NCBI GenBank assembly: GCA_028868735.1
Contig: JAGWTW010000018.1
Span: 1-44,358, forward strand
DNA length: 44,358 nucleotides
Source of the DNA: Hyphomicrobiales bacterium
GTDB lineage: Bacteria; Pseudomonadota; Alphaproteobacteria; Rhizobiales; Beijerinckiaceae
Direction: 5' to 3'
Shown in pieces: positions 41,801-44,358 of this stretch; position 1 is the first letter of the stretch; every line of letters begins with the position of its first letter. Both the position numbers and the translations under genes were made by a program. The notes below the pieces were generated by a model. The model was given only the letters and a program-made list of their open reading frames with translations, made no database searches and was not told the origin of the DNA.

Positions 41801-43069
41801 GTGAAATCCCCGAAGCGATTGTCTCCCGCCGCCGCCCTCTCGATGCTCGCGCCCGACATGCGCGTATTCGTTCATGCAGGACCGTCGGAATGCACGACGT
41901 TCATCGACGCGATCCGCAGCGACCCCGAGCGCGCGCGTGGCGTCGATTTCTGGGGCGTGTTCATCCCTGGCGTAAACACGACCGACTATTGCGCGCTCGC
42001 GCCGGATGCGCGCGTCACGTCGACATTCGTGACGCCGGCTTTGTCCAGGAGCTTCGCGGCCGGTCGCGTGAAATTCCTGCCGAAAGCCTATTCGGGCTTT
42101 GCCCGCGTGCTCGCGGCGACGCCGCTCGATCTCGCCATATTGCGCCTTTCTCCGCCGGAACCGGACGGACGCATGTCGTTCGGCATCAATCAGGATTATG
42201 CGCCGATCGCGGCGCGCACGGCAAAGAAGATCCTGGCTTTCGTCGACCATGCGATGCCCCGCGTGACGGGCGAGCCCGGCCTGCGCGAAGAGGATTGCGA
42301 CGCGCTCGTCGAGATCGACGAGAAGCTCATGCCGTGCCCTGCCGCTGCGCCCGGCGGGACGTTGGCGAAGGTCGGCGCGACGGCTGCGACGCTCATCCGG
42401 GATGGCGACACCATCCAGATCGGCATTGGCAAGGTTCAATCGGCCGTGCTCGCCAATCTGTTCGATCGGCGCGATCTCGGCCTTCATTCCGGCATGATCG
42501 ACGACGCAATCGCCGCGCTGGCTGAGAAAGGCGTCCTGAACAATTCGAAAAAGTCTGCCGATCGCGGACTTTCGGTAACAGGCATGGCGATCGGTACGCA
42601 GGCGGCCTGGGATTACTCGACGCATGCGAACCTGCGCTATCGCTCCGCCGACTACACACATGCGGCGGCCGCTATCGCCGCGCAGGACAATTTCGTCGCT
42701 ATCAACAGCGCGATCGAGGTCGACCTGTTCGGCCAGTGCAACGCCGAGACTCTCGGTGGGCGGCAGATAAGCGGCGCTGGAGGATTTCACGATTTCCAGC
42801 GCGGCGCATGGGGCTCGAAGGGCGGCCGTTCGATCGTCGCCCTGCCGGCGACGGCAGGCGGCGCGAGCCGAATCGTCGCCCGGCTCGGCGCGCCGGCCAT
42901 CGTGACCGGCCCGCGCAACGACGCCGATTATATCATAACCGAATACGGCATAGCCGCCCTGCGCGATCTCGATCTGGACGCGCGCGCGGAAGCCATGATG
43001 ATGATAGCTGCGCCGGAATACCGCAGCGCTCTCGCCGAAGCCTGGCGCGAGTTGCGCGCCGCTTTCTAG
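41801..43069 (+). CDS. Acetyl-CoA hydrolase/CoA-transferase family protein
   Basis: 422 residues from GTG 41801; ATGs just upstream are out of frame and a TTG at 41741 overlaps the operator. It resembles class I acetyl-CoA hydrolase/4-hydroxybutyrate CoA-transferases. These move CoA between carboxylates through a glutamyl-CoA thioester. The expected catalytic Glu is in INSAIEVDLFGQCNAE (Glu306). GAGGFHDFQRGAW (326-338) and the C-terminal YIITEYGIAALRDL are strong family marks. IQIGIGKVQSAVLANL marks the second domain. It precedes a second acyl-CoA ligase by 18 nt, so both likely activate the same or successive acids. Confidence 0.9.
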   Translation: MKSPKRLSPAAALSMLAPDMRVFVHAGPSECTTFIDAIRSDPERARGVDFWGVFIPGVNTTDYCALAPDARVTSTFVTPALSRSFAAGRVKFLPKAYSGFARVLAATPLDLAILRLSPPEPDGRMSFGINQDYAPIAARTAKKILAFVDHAMPRVTGEPGLREEDCDALVEIDEKLMPCPAAAPGGTLAKVGATAATLIRDGDTIQIGIGKVQSAVLANLFDRRDLGLHSGMIDDAIAALAEKGVLNNSKKSADRGLSVTGMAIGTQAAWDYSTHANLRYRSADYTHAAAAIAAQDNFVAINSAIEVDLFGQCNAETLGGRQISGAGGFHDFQRGAWGSKGGRSIVALPATAGGASRIVARLGAPAIVTGPRNDADYIITEYGIAALRDLDLDARAEAMMMIAAPEYRSALAEAWRELRAAF

Positions 43070-43087
43070 AACAGAACGAGAGAAGAC

Positions 43088-44358
43088 ATGACGGGAGAAC
43101 ATATCGACGGCATCGTTTCCGGCGATCGCCGCGTGAGCAAGGCGGCGCTCGAGGAGCGCGCCGCGCGCGTGGCGGCAGGATTCACGCATATCGGCGTCGG
43201 CGCCGGCGATTCCGTCGCATTGTTCCTGCGCAACGACTTCGCATTTTTCGAAGCCTCCATCGCCGCGCAGCGTCTCGGCGCCTACGCCGTGCCGATCAAC
43301 TGGCATTTCAAGGCCGAGGAAGTCGAATACATCCTCGGCGATTGCGGCGCGAAAGTGCTCGTCGTTCACGCCGATCTCTTACCCTCGGTCGCGCATGTCG
43401 TCCCGCCGCACGTCCACGTCTTCGTCGTCGAGACGCCGCCGGAAATTGCGGAAGCCTATGGCGTGCCGCCGCAAGCGCGCGTCGTTCCCGCCGAAGCGCA
43501 GCACTGGGACGCGTGGGTCGCCGCGCAAACGCCCGCAACCAATCTGCCGCCGCCGGCGACCGACAGCATGATCTACACGTCCGGCACGACCGGAAGTCCC
43601 AAGGCGGTGCGCAGATATCCGGCGACGCCGGCGCAACGGGAAAAGGGCCTGTACATTCGCCAGACCGTGTACGGTTTCGAGCCGGACATGGTCGCTGCAG
43701 TTCCCGGTCCGCTCTATCATTCCGCCCCGAATTCCTTTGGTCTGCGCGCCGCCCAGATGGGCAGGGGCGTCGTGCTGCTGCCGAGATTCGATCCGGAGGG
43801 GATGCTTCAGGCCATCGAAACCCATCGCATCACGCACATGTTCATGGTGCCGACCATGTTCGTGCGCCTGCTGAAGCTTCCGAAAGATGTACGCGAAAAA
43901 TACGACGTCTCCTCGTTGCGCTTCATCATCCATGCCGCCGCGCCCTGCCCGCCCGAAGCCAAACGCGGCATGATCGAATGGTGGGGGCCGATCATCCACG
44001 AATTCTACGGCTCGACTGAATCGAGCGCGGTGACGCTCGCGACATCGGAAGACGCGCTCAGAAAGCCAGGCACCGTCGGCCGTCCGGTCGAGGGCGCGAA
44101 GATCATCATCGTCGACGACAATGGAAACGAAGCGCCGGCCGGCGTGCAGGGCGAGATATTCACGCGCATCGAGGGCATGGCCGATTTCACTTATTTCAAC
44201 AAGCCGGAGAAGCGCGCCGAGATCGACCGCAACGGGCTCATCACGTCGGGCGACGTCGGCTATCTGGACGAAGACGGCTATCTCTTCATCTGCGACCGCA
44301 AGCGCGACATGGTGATCTCGGGCGGCGTCAACATCTATCCGGCCGAGATCGAATCCGT
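43088..44358 (+). CDS. AMP-forming acyl-CoA ligase, 3' end outside window
   Basis: The ATG at 43088 follows GAGAGAAGAC, and the frame stays open to the window end, giving 423 residues of an estimated 500 or so. ANL motifs: YTSGTTGSPKAVRR, the family-typical PGPLYHSAPNSFGLRAAQMG, EFYGSTESSAVTLA, TSGDVGYLDEDGYLFICDRKRD and ISGGVNIYPAEIES. The C-terminal lysine domain is cut off. The PLYHSAP form recalls long-chain/cyclic acid ligases of the FadD family. It is co-transcribed with the CoA-transferase. It is distinct from the ligase at 25463, so the locus has at least two activation steps or substrates. Confidence 0.92.
   Translation, partial: MTGEHIDGIVSGDRRVSKAALEERAARVAAGFTHIGVGAGDSVALFLRNDFAFFEASIAAQRLGAYAVPINWHFKAEEVEYILGDCGAKVLVVHADLLPSVAHVVPPHVHVFVVETPPEIAEAYGVPPQARVVPAEAQHWDAWVAAQTPATNLPPPATDSMIYTSGTTGSPKAVRRYPATPAQREKGLYIRQTVYGFEPDMVAAVPGPLYHSAPNSFGLRAAQMGRGVVLLPRFDPEGMLQAIETHRITHMFMVPTMFVRLLKLPKDVREKYDVSSLRFIIHAAAPCPPEAKRGMIEWWGPIIHEFYGSTESSAVTLATSEDALRKPGTVGRPVEGAKIIIVDDNGNEAPAGVQGEIFTRIEGMADFTYFNKPEKRAEIDRNGLITSGDVGYLDEDGYLFICDRKRDMVISGGVNIYPAEIES

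Noticed and set aside
1..44358. CRISPR arrays, insertion sequences, integrases or phage genes
   Set aside because: No repeat-spacer pattern, transposase or integrase motif, or terminal inverted repeats were seen; the only clear tandem-like repeat is the coding one in ccmI.

Overview
The window is GC-rich (well above 60% by eye) with strong GC3 codon bias, GTG/TTG starts and typical alphaproteobacterial gene families. A cellulose cluster with BcsN and BcsS, an orphan CcmI/CycH, and a MtrA/MtrB-type porin-cytochrome module point to the Hyphomicrobiales, possibly a Beijerinckiaceae/Methylocystaceae-like methylotroph or phototroph. The lineage is inferred from gene content only.

Layout. (1) 1-4560: the tail of an RND efflux operon (membrane-fusion protein, HAE1-type pump, TetR regulator overlapping the pump by 4 nt). 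(2) 4573-11497: a cytochrome and extracellular-electron-transfer region. It holds an orphan, internally repeated CcmI, a very small monoheme cytochrome and, divergent from it, a decaheme MtrA/PioA-like cytochrome, its MtrB/PioB-like outer-membrane barrel and a CymA/NapC-type tetraheme quinol dehydrogenase. The divergent promoter region carries two FNR/FixK-type boxes and a third, weaker one lies before the tetraheme gene. (3) 11602-14015: small genes (periplasmic TPR protein, two-TM protein, Nudix hydrolase, unknown 96-residue protein). (4) 14145-25325: a minus-strand cellulose locus in the order bcsS, bcsA, bcsB, bcsZ, TPR/proline-rich secreted protein, bcsN. A perfect TTAA-N7-TTAA (CtrA-type) site lies between bcsS and bcsA, and no BcsC barrel is encoded. 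(5) 25463-44358: a carboxylate/acyl-CoA catabolic island. It has two AMP-forming acyl-CoA ligases, a class III aminotransferase with a HAD hydrolase, an FMN oxidoreductase, an SDR, a crotonase, an IclR regulator heading an operon of three acyl-CoA dehydrogenases, a divergent MaoC hydratase, an FKBP, an unknown multi-pass membrane protein and a CoA-transferase coupled to a second ligase (cut by the window end).

How the genes may work together. In region 2 the tetraheme protein would exchange electrons with the quinone pool, the monoheme protein could act as a periplasmic carrier, and the decaheme-in-barrel complex would carry electrons across the outer membrane under oxygen- or redox-responsive FNR/FixK control. 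In region 4, BcsA/BcsB make and translocate cellulose, BcsZ trims it, and BcsN, the TPR protein and the probable barrel BcsS would form the envelope part. In region 5, ligases activate acids to CoA thioesters and the dehydrogenases, crotonase, MaoC hydratase and SDR carry out a beta-oxidation-like sequence on a substrate I cannot name, probably controlled by the IclR protein. The strongest candidate for an under-described system is the compact MtrAB-CymA-monoheme module at 6373-11440.
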